Below, one piece after another: positions 40,385 through 48,955 of a DNA stretch of 64,000 bases. A program made the translations under genes and the position numbers. Positions within the stretch are counted from its first letter, which is position 1. Each line of letters starts with the position of its first letter. The notes beneath the pieces are model-generated. The model was not told where the DNA came from. It worked only from the letters and a program-made list of their open reading frames with translations, and did not search any database. The DNA comes from Ruminococcus sp. (GTDB lineage Bacteria > Bacillota > Clostridia > Oscillospirales > Ruminococcaceae), in the NCBI GenBank assembly GCA_021199375.1, contig JAJQIB010000024.1:5654-69653 (forward strand), written 5' to 3'.

Positions 40385-40695
40385 TACGCATTGATAGCTT
40401 CGATAGCAACCTTAGTGTAAGGCTGTCTGTGTCCGAGCTTTCTCTTGCTGCTCTTCTTGGGCTTGTAGGTAAATACCGTAATCTTCTTGCCCTTGCCGCT
40501 CTTGATAACCTTTGCGGTAACGCTTGCACCCTCAACATAAGGAGCGCCAGTCTTAACAGAACCATCTCCGCCTACGCAAAGAACCTTATCAAAGGTAACC
40601 TTTTCATCAGCGTTTACGCCTAGCTTCTCGATGTAAATCTCATCGCCGACATTAACCTGATACTGCTTTCCACCTGTTTCAATTACTGCGTACAT
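40384..40695 (-). CDS. rplU: 50S ribosomal protein L21
   Basis: The 103-residue protein [45 protein letters not shown]... [24 protein letters not shown] is a full L21, binding 23S rRNA. It is the first gene of rplU-prp-rpmA with a 90-nt 5' leader. Confidence 0.97.
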   Translation of the reverse strand: MYAVIETGGKQYQVNVGDEIYIEKLGVNADEKVTFDKVLCVGGDGSVKTGAPYVEGASVTAKVIKSGKGKKITVFTYKPKKSSKRKLGHRQPYTKVAIEAINA

Positions 40696-40785
40696 CTTTA
40701 GTACACCTGCCTTTTTTCAAAACTCGCTGCGTTCGGTGTATACCTCAAAAGGGCATAGCTTGACCGTTACCGAAAGCAAGCGGCT
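40696..40785 (-). other. rplU 5' leader, possible L21 leader element
   Basis: The transcribed leader of about 90 nt has pairing potential (GCTTGC...GCAAGC-like arms around TTTCGGTAACGG) and no ORF. Firmicutes carry an L21 autoregulatory leader at this place; the match to that class could not be verified by eye. Confidence 0.35.
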
Positions 40786-40790
40786 TTATT

Positions 40791-40819
40791 ATCATAACAC
40801 AAACGGCTCAAAAAGTCAA
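40791..40819 (-). promoter_or_regulatory. Promoter of rplU-prp-rpmA
   Basis: On the minus strand: TTGACT, 17 bp, TATGAT. Confidence 0.75.
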
Positions 40820-40871
40820 GTCCAAGCGAGATTCATTGAAAAATTTAACACTTTTTTTACATTTATCGTAC

Positions 40872-41576
40872 CTAGCAGTAGGTCTCAAGCTTGCTCTTTA
40901 TGCTTTTTATAATCTTCTTCTCAAGCCTTGATATATATGACTGCGATATTCCGATGATGTCCGCAACCTCCTTTTGTGTAAGCTCCTTTCCGTCAACAAG
41001 TCCGAACCTAAGCTCCATAATCTGGCGTTCACGTGGACTGAGCTTTGAAATCTCCTCCATAAGCGATTTTCGCTGACAGCTGCGTTCAAGCTTTTCGTCA
41101 ATCGACTCATCATCCGAGCTTATTATGTCAGATAAAAGCAGCTCGTTACCGTCACGATCTGTATTAAGAGGCTCGTCTATCGAAATCTCCGCCCGCTGCT
41201 GAGATGCCTTTCTTAAATACATAAGTATCTCGTTTTCAATACACCTAGAAGCGTAGGTCGCAAGCTTTATGTTCTTAGATGGATCGAACGAACGCACCGC
41301 CTTAATCAGTCCGATTGTGCCTATTGATATTAGATCCTCGCTGCTGCAGGTAGGAGATTCAAACTTCTTTGAAATATACACCACTAGGCGCAGATTATGT
41401 ACAATAAGAGTGTCCCATGCTGTCTTTTTATCCGTCTCTAAAAGCTCAAAGGCGCTCTGCTCCTCCTCCCTTGTGAGCGGTGCCGGCAAACTTTCCGCCG
41501 AGTTTATATAATTTACCACATCCGGCACAGTCAACTGATAAATTAACTGCTCGATAAATTTTTTAAGTCCCTTCAT
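40872..41576 (-). CDS. sigE: Sporulation sigma factor E precursor
   Basis: The 234-residue protein has an N-terminal pro-sequence (MKGLKKFIEQLIYQLTVPDVVNYINSAESLPAPLTREEE) and regions 2 and 4 of sigma-70 (NLRLVVYISKKFE, EDLISIGTIGLIKAVRSFDPSKNIKLATYASRCIENEILMYLR, ELTQKEVADIIGISQSYISRLEKKI), nearly identical to mother-cell SigE. SpoIIGA, encoded just upstream, removes the pro-sequence after asymmetric division. ATG 41576 is preferred over the GTG directly before it from the AGGTAGGTG spacing. Confidence 0.96.
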   Translation of the reverse strand: MKGLKKFIEQLIYQLTVPDVVNYINSAESLPAPLTREEEQSAFELLETDKKTAWDTLIVHNLRLVVYISKKFESPTCSSEDLISIGTIGLIKAVRSFDPSKNIKLATYASRCIENEILMYLRKASQQRAEISIDEPLNTDRDGNELLLSDIISSDDESIDEKLERSCQRKSLMEEISKLSPRERQIMELRFGLVDGKELTQKEVADIIGISQSYISRLEKKIIKSIKSKLETYC

Positions 41577-41594
41577 CACATAGCACCTACCTAT

Positions 41595-42422
41595 TCATAC
41601 CAAAATCTCAGGATTAAATATTGCATATTCCGAGCCGCCGTTTCTAGGCATCACACCTGTGCAGCAGGCAACGATTTTTTCACAATCCCTTCCGCTTATA
41701 GTTACACTGCCCTTAGAGGTGACGTACAAAAGTCCCGTGCCATTTATTGTTTCATACGGTATAGGATGAAATCCGTATAAGCCAAGCCTCTCTGGTCGAT
41801 CTAGGTCGTATCTTGAAAAAAGCTCGTCCGAACGAAAAATGACCACAGGTGCGCCTGTAAAGCTATCACAAAGACCGTTACCCGTATCAGCTATTGCGGG
41901 AACACTTAGCTCAAAGCCTCCAAGCTTAAACCTTGCACGGTATCGCTTAATAGGCTCACCGCCACGTCTTGAAATAGTTTCACTTAAAATCACAACAAGA
42001 TAAACGGTCGCACAGCATACTGCCAGCTGTAAAAGTGATATATCGAAATATACGACATAATTTTTCACGCAAAGCACAGCACTATGTGTAAGGGTGACAA
42101 GTGCAAAGCATGCTCCGCCCATAAGCAGCTCACAAAGCAAATAGAGCACACCCCTCTTAACAAAAGCTCTAAAGCTCCTCGGTCTGAAGCTAACTATAAT
42201 GACAAGAGAAATCACTAAAAGCTTGCCAAGGGTTATAGCAAGCGCTCCCAAAAAGCTTTCGCTGTGAGCCATTGCCAGAAGAGATCCCAGACCAGAGAAT
42301 ACCGCTCCCATAATCTCCTGTCTTGGCGTCAGCTTATCATGAGTAATTCTACTTATGCACCATAAATACACTAATGCTATCATCATGTTCGTAATCACAA
42401 GCACATCAAGATAAATTTTCAC
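41595..42422 (-). CDS. spoIIGA: Sigma-E processing peptidase SpoIIGA
   Basis: The 275-residue protein has five to six membrane helices (about 1-150) and a cytosolic aspartic-protease-like domain with ADTGNGLCDSFTGAPVVIF, containing the catalytic DTG. It cleaves pro-SigE at the forespore septum. It starts with GTG 42422 (GAGGTGAAGGAAC upstream) and ends 18 bp before sigE, forming the spoIIG operon. Confidence 0.95.
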   Translation of the reverse strand: MKIYLDVLVITNMMIALVYLWCISRITHDKLTPRQEIMGAVFSGLGSLLAMAHSESFLGALAITLGKLLVISLVIIVSFRPRSFRAFVKRGVLYLLCELLMGGACFALVTLTHSAVLCVKNYVVYFDISLLQLAVCCATVYLVVILSETISRRGGEPIKRYRARFKLGGFELSVPAIADTGNGLCDSFTGAPVVIFRSDELFSRYDLDRPERLGLYGFHPIPYETINGTGLLYVTSKGSVTISGRDCEKIVACCTGVMPRNGGSEYAIFNPEILV

Positions 42423-42468
42423 GTTCCTTCACCTCGATATTATCATAACACCTATCATTAGCGCATGC

Positions 42469-42475
42469 TGTCGAA
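42469..42475 (-). promoter_or_regulatory. Spo0A box upstream of spoIIGA
   Basis: TTCGACA on the minus strand, a full match to the Spo0A core box, lies about 47 bp before the GTG start; TATGATAAT further downstream may be the -10. The spoIIG promoter is a classical Spo0A-P target. Confidence 0.6.
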
Positions 42476-42744
42476 CAAGCGTCATGCGAAAAAAATTCAC
42501 ATATGACTCAAGCATGATGCCTGCATCTCATAATGCCTACATCTTAGTATGTGAGATCCTCTTTATTTTTTCAGTATGTTATCATGAGTTCATCACATTA
42601 TTGAAGTATCATATAGACATAAGGTTACAGGGCACCTGATCCAGACGGCTTAAGAGCATAAAAAGCTCGTACGCGTTTAGGGATGGGCGAAAGCCTGAAG
42701 TCCCCACCACATATTATTTTTCTCCATCATATTTACTGTAAAGC
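42476..42744. other. Gene-free stretch with unidentified structured element (about 42608-42712)
   Basis: No credible ORF. On plus, AAGGTTACAGGGCACCTGATCC, GAGC-ATAAAAA-GCTC, and GGGATGGGC-GAAA-GCCTGAAGTCCC are strongly suggestive of a folded RNA, followed by TATTATTTTT. It could be a small RNA (6S-like length) or a riboswitch remnant; no known class was matched. Confidence 0.35.
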
Positions 42745-42779
42745 AAAACGGACGCTTGTAATTTTAGCGCCCGTTTTAC
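42745..42779. terminator. Bidirectional terminator between the element and the DUF2798 gene
   Basis: AAAACGGACGCT and AGCGCCCGTTTT pair with one mismatch; ACTTTTTTATT follows on plus and GCTTTAC on minus. Confidence 0.75.
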
Positions 42780-42799
42780 TTTTTTATTCTTATGCTTTT

Positions 42800-43342
42800 T
42801 TAAGACTTTGCAGCAGCAAGCTCCTTTTGATCATGCGTAGCCTTTTTTCTTCTGAAAATAAGTCTAAAGCTTAGCCTTGTAAGCGGTGCTGCGGCAAAAA
42901 TGTTCCACAAAAGTGCCATAGGGAAATTCTTCATAAGCGTACCTGCCCAAAGTGCAGGAAGCTGTGATATCGGCGCTCCTCCTAAAATTACGCTAAACAA
43001 AATCGCAGCGACAAGACTCATAGATGGGCACATTATAAGAACGGTACATCCACCTGTAAACAGCGTCTTAACAAACCTGCTGTCCTTTTCATCGTCGGTA
43101 ATTCTGGCGGCAAGAGCATGACCTATTCGGTTTCCAAAGGCTTCTGATAGCACAAAGACGAAAATAGCCATGTACATTTCTTTTAGTGCGCCAAGAAAAA
43201 CCTTATTTTCCATGTTAGCAAAGCCTCCGCTCATTGCGGCGTATCCGTATTGCCATGCTTTGTTGTAAACCTCCATTCCGAATGCCATGAGTATTGACAT
43301 TATAATTCCGAAACAGATTCCCTCTTTTTTTGTTTGTGGCAT
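42800..43342 (-). CDS. DUF2798 family membrane protein
   Basis: GGAGG selects the ATG at 43342 and gives 180 residues. Four membrane segments are visible (GICFGIIMSILMAFGMEVY, FLGALKEMYMAIFVFVLSEAFG, TVLIMCPSMSLVAAILFSVILGG, NFPMALLWNIFAAAPLTRL), consistent with two DUF2798 repeats. The function is unknown. It lies alone between a terminator and the divergent esterase gene. Confidence 0.75.
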   Translation of the reverse strand: MPQTKKEGICFGIIMSILMAFGMEVYNKAWQYGYAAMSGGFANMENKVFLGALKEMYMAIFVFVLSEAFGNRIGHALAARITDDEKDSRFVKTLFTGGCTVLIMCPSMSLVAAILFSVILGGAPISQLPALWAGTLMKNFPMALLWNIFAAAPLTRLSFRLIFRRKKATHDQKELAAAKS

Positions 43343-43482
43343 AAATCCTCCATTTTTCAGACAGTGCAGGCATTGCCGTAGCCTCACTGCCGGTGTTGAA
43401 TATCCTCAGTGATATACTATTATAGAACACCGATTTTTCACCTGTATTAACGAATTGTTAAAATTTCGAGCAAGGTTTGAGC

Positions 43483-43511
43483 TTGTAATTGCATTTGATT
43501 AGGTGTATAAT
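43483..43511 (+). promoter_or_regulatory. Promoter of the esterase gene
   Basis: TTGTAA, 17 bp, TATAAT, 35 bp before ATG 43546. Confidence 0.7.
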
Positions 43512-43545
43512 AATAGCAACAGCAAATATTGATCGGAGGGATTAT

Positions 43546-44448
43546 ATGCCCGAAAAATCCTTTTTAGCCGGAGCGGCTGAGCCTGTTATTAGGCTTTACG
43601 ACGGCAAGCGCAAGTTTATCGACCGAGATGCGTGTACTGCCTACATTGCCGCCATGGAAAAGCACAATCAAAAGCCATACCACCTGCCCAAGGCTGCCGG
43701 AAATAAAATTGCCGAGCATCAGTTTAATGGAATGACCTACTACGAAATCTCTCCTGACAAGTCCACAAATATTCGTGTGCTTTATCTTCACGGAGGCTCT
43801 TACTTTTCACCTCCTCACCTCTTTCATTGGGATATGCTCACCCGCATCGCTGAGCAAAGTGGTGCTAATATTCTGGTGCCTATATATCCTCGTGCGCCAA
43901 TACACACCTGTAGCGCGGCTTACTCTATACTTTGTGACTTCTGTGCAGAGCTTTTTTCACCACGTAAGGACGTAACAGACGTCTTTATGGGAGATTCAGC
44001 AGGCGGCGGACTTGCTATGGGGCTTGCGCTATCTATGGCTAATGACGGTATTACGCTGCCAAAAAAGCTTGTGCTGCTGTCTCCGTGGCTCGATATATCA
44101 ATGGAAAATGCCGAGATGACCGAATATGAAGATAAAGATCCCACTCTTGGCATTTATGGACTTAAAAGAATGGGAAAAATTTGGGCAGGAAGTATTAGCG
44201 ATCACGATCCAAGAGTAAGCCCGATTTACGGTGACTTAAGCCTGCTAAATAGCGTTGAAATCTCCGCCTTTGTCGGCACGCACGAGATTTTTTATCCTGA
44301 GGTTTTAAGACTTGAACGCAAGCTCAATGAAGTTAGCATTCCCTGTCAGGTTGTTGTAGGAAATAAAATGCCTCATGTTTGGGTATGCTATCCGATGCGT
44401 GAGGGACGTGAGGCAGTCGAAAAAATCTCAGAAATTATATCAAAATAA
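43546..44448 (+). CDS. Alpha/beta-hydrolase (HSL-like esterase)
   Basis: CGGAGGGA selects ATG 43546; 300 residues. The oxyanion motif HGGSYFSPPHLFHWDM and the nucleophile elbow GDSAGGGLAMGLA place it in the hormone-sensitive-lipase/acetyl-esterase family; the Asp and His of the triad are probably in the YPEVLRLER and MPHVWVCYP regions. It would hydrolyse short-chain esters in the cytoplasm. Monocistronic, convergent with the anti-sigma gene through a shared terminator. Confidence 0.9.
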   Translation: MPEKSFLAGAAEPVIRLYDGKRKFIDRDACTAYIAAMEKHNQKPYHLPKAAGNKIAEHQFNGMTYYEISPDKSTNIRVLYLHGGSYFSPPHLFHWDMLTRIAEQSGANILVPIYPRAPIHTCSAAYSILCDFCAELFSPRKDVTDVFMGDSAGGGLAMGLALSMANDGITLPKKLVLLSPWLDISMENAEMTEYEDKDPTLGIYGLKRMGKIWAGSISDHDPRVSPIYGDLSLLNSVEISAFVGTHEIFYPEVLRLERKLNEVSIPCQVVVGNKMPHVWVCYPMREGREAVEKISEIISK

Positions 44449-44485
44449 AGCTTCGCATAATTGGTGGTTATGCGAAGCTTTATTA
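44447..44485. terminator. Bidirectional terminator
   Basis: AAAGCTTCGCATAA-TTGGTGG-TTATGCGAAGCTTT is a perfect 14-bp stem between convergent genes, with T-rich flanks on both sides. Confidence 0.9.
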
Positions 44486-44492
44486 TTTAGGA

Positions 44493-45551
44493 TTAAGCGT
44501 TTTCTGATAAGCTATATTTAGCGATAACGTTACCCGAAATGTCAGTTATTATCACTGTCGTGTAATCGTCAGGCTCGATAACACTCTCCATTTTCACTAC
44601 ATATGTGTAGCTCTCTCCATCGTAATCTACGCTTATAATATTCGTAAGAAGCTCCTCCTCGGTTACGCTGCCATCACTTTTTTCATAGCTTACACGCAGC
44701 GATTCAGATTCAGGGTGATCGATTTGAACATCCTGCTTATCAAGTGAAAAGCTCATGGTGACGGGTGTAAGCTTAAGCAGACTGCCGTCCTCCGACTCAA
44801 AAACCGCCTCCTGTAGACTCTCATTCAAGTTAAATTCAATCTCAATACCATCCATCAGCTCCTCATCGTCAAGCATTGCACTCAGACAAAGCTTGAGCTT
44901 TCTTGACGAATCCACCTCATCAAGCGGAATATCTGCTCTTAGTACAATCGGAGTGCCAATCTCAATCGTTTCGTTATAATTTTGCAAATTCGCTCCGCCA
45001 CCTATTGGTATCGGCTGTGAATCCTCATCATCAGCATAGCATACGCTTAGGTCAGGCATTCCGCCAAGCAGATCTCCACTTTCGTTCGTTATATAAGATA
45101 CTGCCTTTTCATCAAGTGGTATCAGAGTACAAAACAGCTCGCTCTGAACACCATCAGAAGTAATCATATCCGCTGTCACACGAAAATGCTCATTTTCCGA
45201 CATGATATTTGCTACTGCACCCTTTTCCTCAAGCACCTGTGCCGCACCATCGCCAAACTCGGTATCTATGCTTTCACGGTTTGTGAATATAATCCCCGCT
45301 GCAGCTGCACCGCCTCCGCCAACTATAAGCAGTGCCGCTGCTGCTACTGTCGCCACAAGACGCCTGCTATGAGCCTTAGCATACCGATTATTCGTATGAA
45401 TCCCCGCCTTCTTCATCGTAAGCTGTCTAATCCTTGACCTTGTGCTATGGCTTGCTTTAGAACCGTCCGCTATTCCTTCAAGCGTTTGATTAAGCTGTTC
45501 AGCTTCTCTTTCCGACATTTGCTCAAATGCCTCGTATAATTTTTCTTCCAT
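44493..45551 (-). CDS. Membrane-anchored anti-sigma factor (DUF4179-like)
   Basis: The 352-residue protein has a cytosolic N-domain (about 1-65, LYEAFEQMSEREAEQLNQTLEGI), one membrane helix (LVATVAAAALLIVGGGGAAAAGIIF) and a large external beta-rich domain. It starts at the A of the sigma-factor stop (TAATG), so the pair is coupled. It should hold the ECF sigma factor inactive until an envelope signal is sensed. Confidence 0.85.
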   Translation of the reverse strand: MEEKLYEAFEQMSEREAEQLNQTLEGIADGSKASHSTRSRIRQLTMKKAGIHTNNRYAKAHSRRLVATVAAAALLIVGGGGAAAAGIIFTNRESIDTEFGDGAAQVLEEKGAVANIMSENEHFRVTADMITSDGVQSELFCTLIPLDEKAVSYITNESGDLLGGMPDLSVCYADDEDSQPIPIGGGANLQNYNETIEIGTPIVLRADIPLDEVDSSRKLKLCLSAMLDDEELMDGIEIEFNLNESLQEAVFESEDGSLLKLTPVTMSFSLDKQDVQIDHPESESLRVSYEKSDGSVTEEELLTNIISVDYDGESYTYVVKMESVIEPDDYTTVIITDISGNVIAKYSLSENA

Positions 45552-46084
45552 TATAAATCCTCCTCCAGCATCGTTTTAAGCTTTTTAAGTCCTCTTGAAA
45601 TCCTCTTGTCTACGGTATTTGTTTTGAGTCCCATATCCTTTGCAATTTCTCGGCTTTTCTGTCCGAGATAATATTTCCTGACAAATATCTCCTCATCCGT
45701 TTCGCCAAGCTGTTTTATTGCGTTAAGAAGCCTCATACGCTCGAAATCTATCTGTTCTGCATCTGATACGACATTTTCAACCTCATCGTATGAAACAGTT
45801 TGTTCATGCGATATGGATTTTCTGAAAGCATTCACACATTGTCTCTTGGCAATTACCGATATAAAGGCGCTGATAGATTTAATTTCATAATTTCTTATGC
45901 GTGCGCTCTTTAAAAACAACAAAAATATGTCACTTGCCGTCTCCTCCATATCCTCCCTAGAGCAGCAATCTCCAAGCTTTGAATATATGATTTTCATAAC
46001 AAAGGCTGAATAACGATCTATGATCGCCTCAAGTCCGTTCTCCTCATCCTTCGCAAGCAGTCGCATTAAATCCTCGTCCTGCAT
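45551..46084 (-). CDS. ECF-type RNA polymerase sigma factor
   Basis: The 177-residue protein has region 2 (LEAIIDRYSAFVMKIIYSKLG, MEETASDIFLLFLKSA, ISAFISVIAKRQCVNAFRK) and region 4 (LGETDEEIFVRKYYLGQKSREIAKDMGLKTNTVDKRISRGLKKLK). It belongs with the adjacent one-pass anti-sigma factor and probably directs a small envelope-stress regulon, including its own operon; a classic ECF promoter was not fixed by eye. Confidence 0.92.
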   Translation of the reverse strand: MQDEDLMRLLAKDEENGLEAIIDRYSAFVMKIIYSKLGDCCSREDMEETASDIFLLFLKSARIRNYEIKSISAFISVIAKRQCVNAFRKSISHEQTVSYDEVENVVSDAEQIDFERMRLLNAIKQLGETDEEIFVRKYYLGQKSREIAKDMGLKTNTVDKRISRGLKKLKTMLEEDL

Positions 46085-46149
46085 ATTTCGACTCCCTTCT
46101 TACTTCTTGTGAAACGTCTCACTGTCTATATAGTCGCAAGAAAAATCAA

Positions 46150-46185
46150 AAAACTGACGCCGCATAAAATACGACGTCAGTTTTT
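46150..46185 (-). terminator. Terminator downstream of tmcAL
   Basis: AAAACTGACG and CGTCAGTTTT form a perfect 10-bp stem with a 15-nt loop that overlaps the tmcAL stop region. Confidence 0.75.
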
Positions 46186-47326
46186 AACCTCTATCAATTC
46201 TTTTTGTATATTCGTTTTCAAGCTCTCCTGTAGAAAGCTGCATAAGCCTTACCGCACGATTTTCAATTTCGACAATTCTTTTTGACCTATCACTTGACTG
46301 CTCAAGCCGCTTTAGTGACGTAAGCATAGGAATTTTCGGCTTTGCGGCACTCATAATCTCAGCTCCACGCTGATTGAATGCAAGCACCCTTAAATGAGGT
46401 AGCGGTACAATATCAGCCTTTGTAGCTCCAATAGTTAATTGAAGCGCACAACGGCGGATTCTTGCCATTGTGACATTTTTGCTCTTTATCTCTTCAAGAA
46501 GCCTACTGTATCCGTATGGCGGATTTTTTGCGACATTTAAAATTCTATCGGCAAGTGTCTCGTTCATCTCAGGAAGGCTCATTAGCGTATCGCGGTTTGC
46601 TGTTATCAAATTATAATACAAAATATTTTCGTAAGCCTTAGGATATAAGGGCAATATAGGCATTAAGCCATCGGGAACAAATTCCTCAATAGCTGACGCA
46701 TTTTCAAATGATTCTCTTAAATAAGCAGCACTTGCAAAGCAGCCGATAGGCTTGCCATTATGTGCTGCTCCGTTGCGCTTAATCGGAATAATATCAGCAT
46801 CAGGAGCGTATTTTTTCAATGCTGAAATATACATAACAGCAAGTGTACTGTTTGGTGAGGAAATTAAATCAGCAACTGCTTGACCATATCGCTCAGTAGC
46901 GGCCTTGCAGATCGCCGCAGGATAAGATAGCCCCTCAGCACAAAATGAGGTAACAAGCAAATCCTGTGAAAGCTTATCTATTGCGTCTGCAGCTTGTATT
47001 AACGCTTCTTTATCGTCATTTTCTGTGCCAAAGCAAATGGCATCAATGCCCAGCTCAGAGAGTGCGTAAACCGCACTGTCGGCAAAAACCTCAGCAGATG
47101 AGCAGGAATAGGGAGCCGGCAGCTCAACTACAAGATCTGCTCCACACTTAACGGCTGCCCTTGCACGCTCATGCTTTGAACAAATTGCCGGCTCACCACG
47201 CTGTACGGCAGCACCACTCATTATAACAGCAATATGTGAAGCTCCGTTCTCACGAGCCTTTTTTAGCAAATAAGCGTGACCATTATGAAAGGGATTAAAC
47301 TCAGCAACTATTCCGACTGTGGTCAT
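46184..47326 (-). CDS. tmcAL: tRNA(Met) cytidine acetate ligase
   Basis: The start is ATG 47326 behind GGGAGGTG; the 73 extra residues in the track are out-of-gene. The 380-residue protein begins MTTVGIVAEFNPFHNGHAYLLKKARENGASHIAVIMSGAAVQRGEPAICSKHERARAAVKCGADLVVELP, the nucleotidyltransferase HxGH-type signature of the YlbM/TmcAL family. It makes N4-acetylcytidine at the wobble position of elongator tRNA-Met using acetate and ATP. It stands divergent to ackA, another acetate-using enzyme. Confidence 0.93.
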   Translation of the reverse strand: MTTVGIVAEFNPFHNGHAYLLKKARENGASHIAVIMSGAAVQRGEPAICSKHERARAAVKCGADLVVELPAPYSCSSAEVFADSAVYALSELGIDAICFGTENDDKEALIQAADAIDKLSQDLLVTSFCAEGLSYPAAICKAATERYGQAVADLISSPNSTLAVMYISALKKYAPDADIIPIKRNGAAHNGKPIGCFASAAYLRESFENASAIEEFVPDGLMPILPLYPKAYENILYYNLITANRDTLMSLPEMNETLADRILNVAKNPPYGYSRLLEEIKSKNVTMARIRRCALQLTIGATKADIVPLPHLRVLAFNQRGAEIMSAAKPKIPMLTSLKRLEQSSDRSKRIVEIENRAVRLMQLSTGELENEYTKRIDRG

Positions 47327-47424
47327 TTTTGTGCACCTCCCGCTTAAAAACGTCAAAAAACATGTCTTTATTTTGTGCAAAACATAAAAAATTGATTTAC
47401 TTTGAATTTTTTTAACATATACAC

Positions 47425-47453
47425 TTGAAAAAAGTTGATTTAATTGATATAAT
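47425..47453 (+). promoter_or_regulatory. ackA promoter
   Basis: TTGAAA, 17 bp, TATAAT. The 5' leader of about 105 nt contains GGTTTGG...CCAAACC (47513-47549), which may affect expression. Confidence 0.75.
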
Positions 47454-47565
47454 GATATTATATGGGATTTTTTCTGCTTTGTCAAGAATAATCCGAAAAA
47501 TATTAGACTATAGGTTTGGATTTGGAGAAAACAAATTTTTCCCAAACCGAGAAAGGGTTTTTGTT

Positions 47566-48765
47566 ATGAAGATATTAGTTGTAAATGCAGGCTCGTCATC
47601 GCTTAAGTATCAGCTGCTCGACATGACCGATGAGTCGGTTATCGCAAAAGGAAACTGCGACAGAATCGGTATCGGCGGTCATATCTCGCACAAGACAGGC
47701 GATGGAAGAGCAATCGAAGCGGATTGCGATTTTCCGACACACACCGAAGCTTTTGAGAAGCTTGTTGAAGTGCTGACATCAGGTGATGGCAAGGTTATCG
47801 ACTCAATGAGCGAAATTTCTGCGGTAGGTCACAGAGCAGTTCACGGCGGTGAATACTTTAAGGAAACCTGCATTGCTACAGATGAGGTAATCAACAAAAT
47901 CGACGAGCTAAGAGAGCTTGCTCCGGTACATAACCATGCACATGTGCTTGCAATTCGTGCCTGCAAAAAGGTACTTCCCGAAGGAGTGCCCCAAGTTGCG
48001 GTTTTCGACACAGCCTTCCATTCTACCATGCCTCGCAAGGCTTATCTATATGGCTTGCCCTATGAGTGCTATGAAGAGCTGCATGTAAGAAAATATGGCT
48101 TCCACGGAACATCACACAGATTTGTTTCGGCTAAGCTTGCAAAGCTTATGGGCAAAGACATCAAAGACCTAAAGATTGTTTCATGTCACCTAGGAAATGG
48201 CTCATCTATAACCGCTGTTGACGGCGGAAAGAGCGTTGATACAACAATGGGCTTTACTCCTCTTGACGGACTGATCATGGGAACACGCTGCGGCTCTGTT
48301 GACCCATCGGCTATCGATTACGTTGAAAAGAAGAAGGGATTTACTCCTGACGAAATGACCGAATATATGAACAAGAAGTCTGGATTCTTAGGAATTTCAG
48401 GCGTATCCTCAGACAATCGTGACATTAGTGCAGCGGCAGCTGAAGGAAATGAGCGCTGCAAGATGGTAAACGAAATGTTCGCTTATGAAATCAAGAAATA
48501 CATCGGAAGCTATGCTGCAGCAATGGGTGGAATTGATGCCGTGCTGTTCACAGGAGGAATCGGCGAGAACGATGCTCCGACAAGAGCTAACGCTTGTGAG
48601 GGACTTGAATTCCTAGGAATAAAAATTGATCCCGAAAGAAACAAGGTTCGCGGCAAGGATGCTAAAATTTCGACTGACGACAGCAAGGTTGAGGTTTGGG
48701 TAGTTCCCACGAACGAAGAGCTGCTTATTGCAAGAGATACTCTTGAGATTGTTAAGAATATGTAA
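47566..48765 (+). CDS. ackA: Acetate kinase
   Basis: ATG 47566 gives 399 residues; the longer track start includes the promoter. Signatures MKILVVNAGSSSLKYQ, GHRAVHGGE, CHLGNGSSITAVDGGKSVDTTMGFTPLDGLIMGTRCGSVDPS and FTGGIGEN are those of AckA (nucleotide and acetate sites of the ASKHA fold). It converts acetyl phosphate and ADP to acetate and ATP in fermentation. pta is not adjacent. Confidence 0.97.
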   Translation: MKILVVNAGSSSLKYQLLDMTDESVIAKGNCDRIGIGGHISHKTGDGRAIEADCDFPTHTEAFEKLVEVLTSGDGKVIDSMSEISAVGHRAVHGGEYFKETCIATDEVINKIDELRELAPVHNHAHVLAIRACKKVLPEGVPQVAVFDTAFHSTMPRKAYLYGLPYECYEELHVRKYGFHGTSHRFVSAKLAKLMGKDIKDLKIVSCHLGNGSSITAVDGGKSVDTTMGFTPLDGLIMGTRCGSVDPSAIDYVEKKKGFTPDEMTEYMNKKSGFLGISGVSSDNRDISAAAAEGNERCKMVNEMFAYEIKKYIGSYAAAMGGIDAVLFTGGIGENDAPTRANACEGLEFLGIKIDPERNKVRGKDAKISTDDSKVEVWVVPTNEELLIARDTLEIVKNM

Positions 48766-48780
48766 TTTAGTCAAAAGCTA

Positions 48781-48815
48781 CTCGTGCCATCAGACAAATG
48801 ATGGTACGAGTTTTT
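48781..48815 (+). terminator. ackA terminator
   Basis: CTCGTGCCATCA and TGATGGTACGAG pair with a single G-T, followed by TTTTTGG. Confidence 0.88.
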
Positions 48816-48851
48816 GGTATAAGAAAAAATAAAAAAGTAAACGCTTAGTAC

Positions 48852-48880
48852 TTGAATTATTCTCAAAAATGTTGTATAAT
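48852..48880 (+). promoter_or_regulatory. clpE promoter
   Basis: TTGAAT, 17 bp, TATAAT. No CtsR-type AGGTCAAA repeat or CIRCE is visible nearby. Confidence 0.75.
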
Positions 48881-48955
48881 ATACACTATAGCCTAGTATG
48901 GTGAAAAAACGCAAGGAATTAAGAACAAAGAAAAAAAGGAAAGGATAGAACGACT

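Noticed and set aside
42608-42712. TPP, FMN, c-di-GMP, fluoride or SRP RNA identity for the folded element
   Set aside because: Short resemblances such as CACCTGATCC were seen, but the conserved cores of these classes are absent.
42683-42874. 63-residue plus ORF
   Set aside because: It crosses a bidirectional terminator and the 3' end of the DUF2798 gene; no ribosome-binding site.
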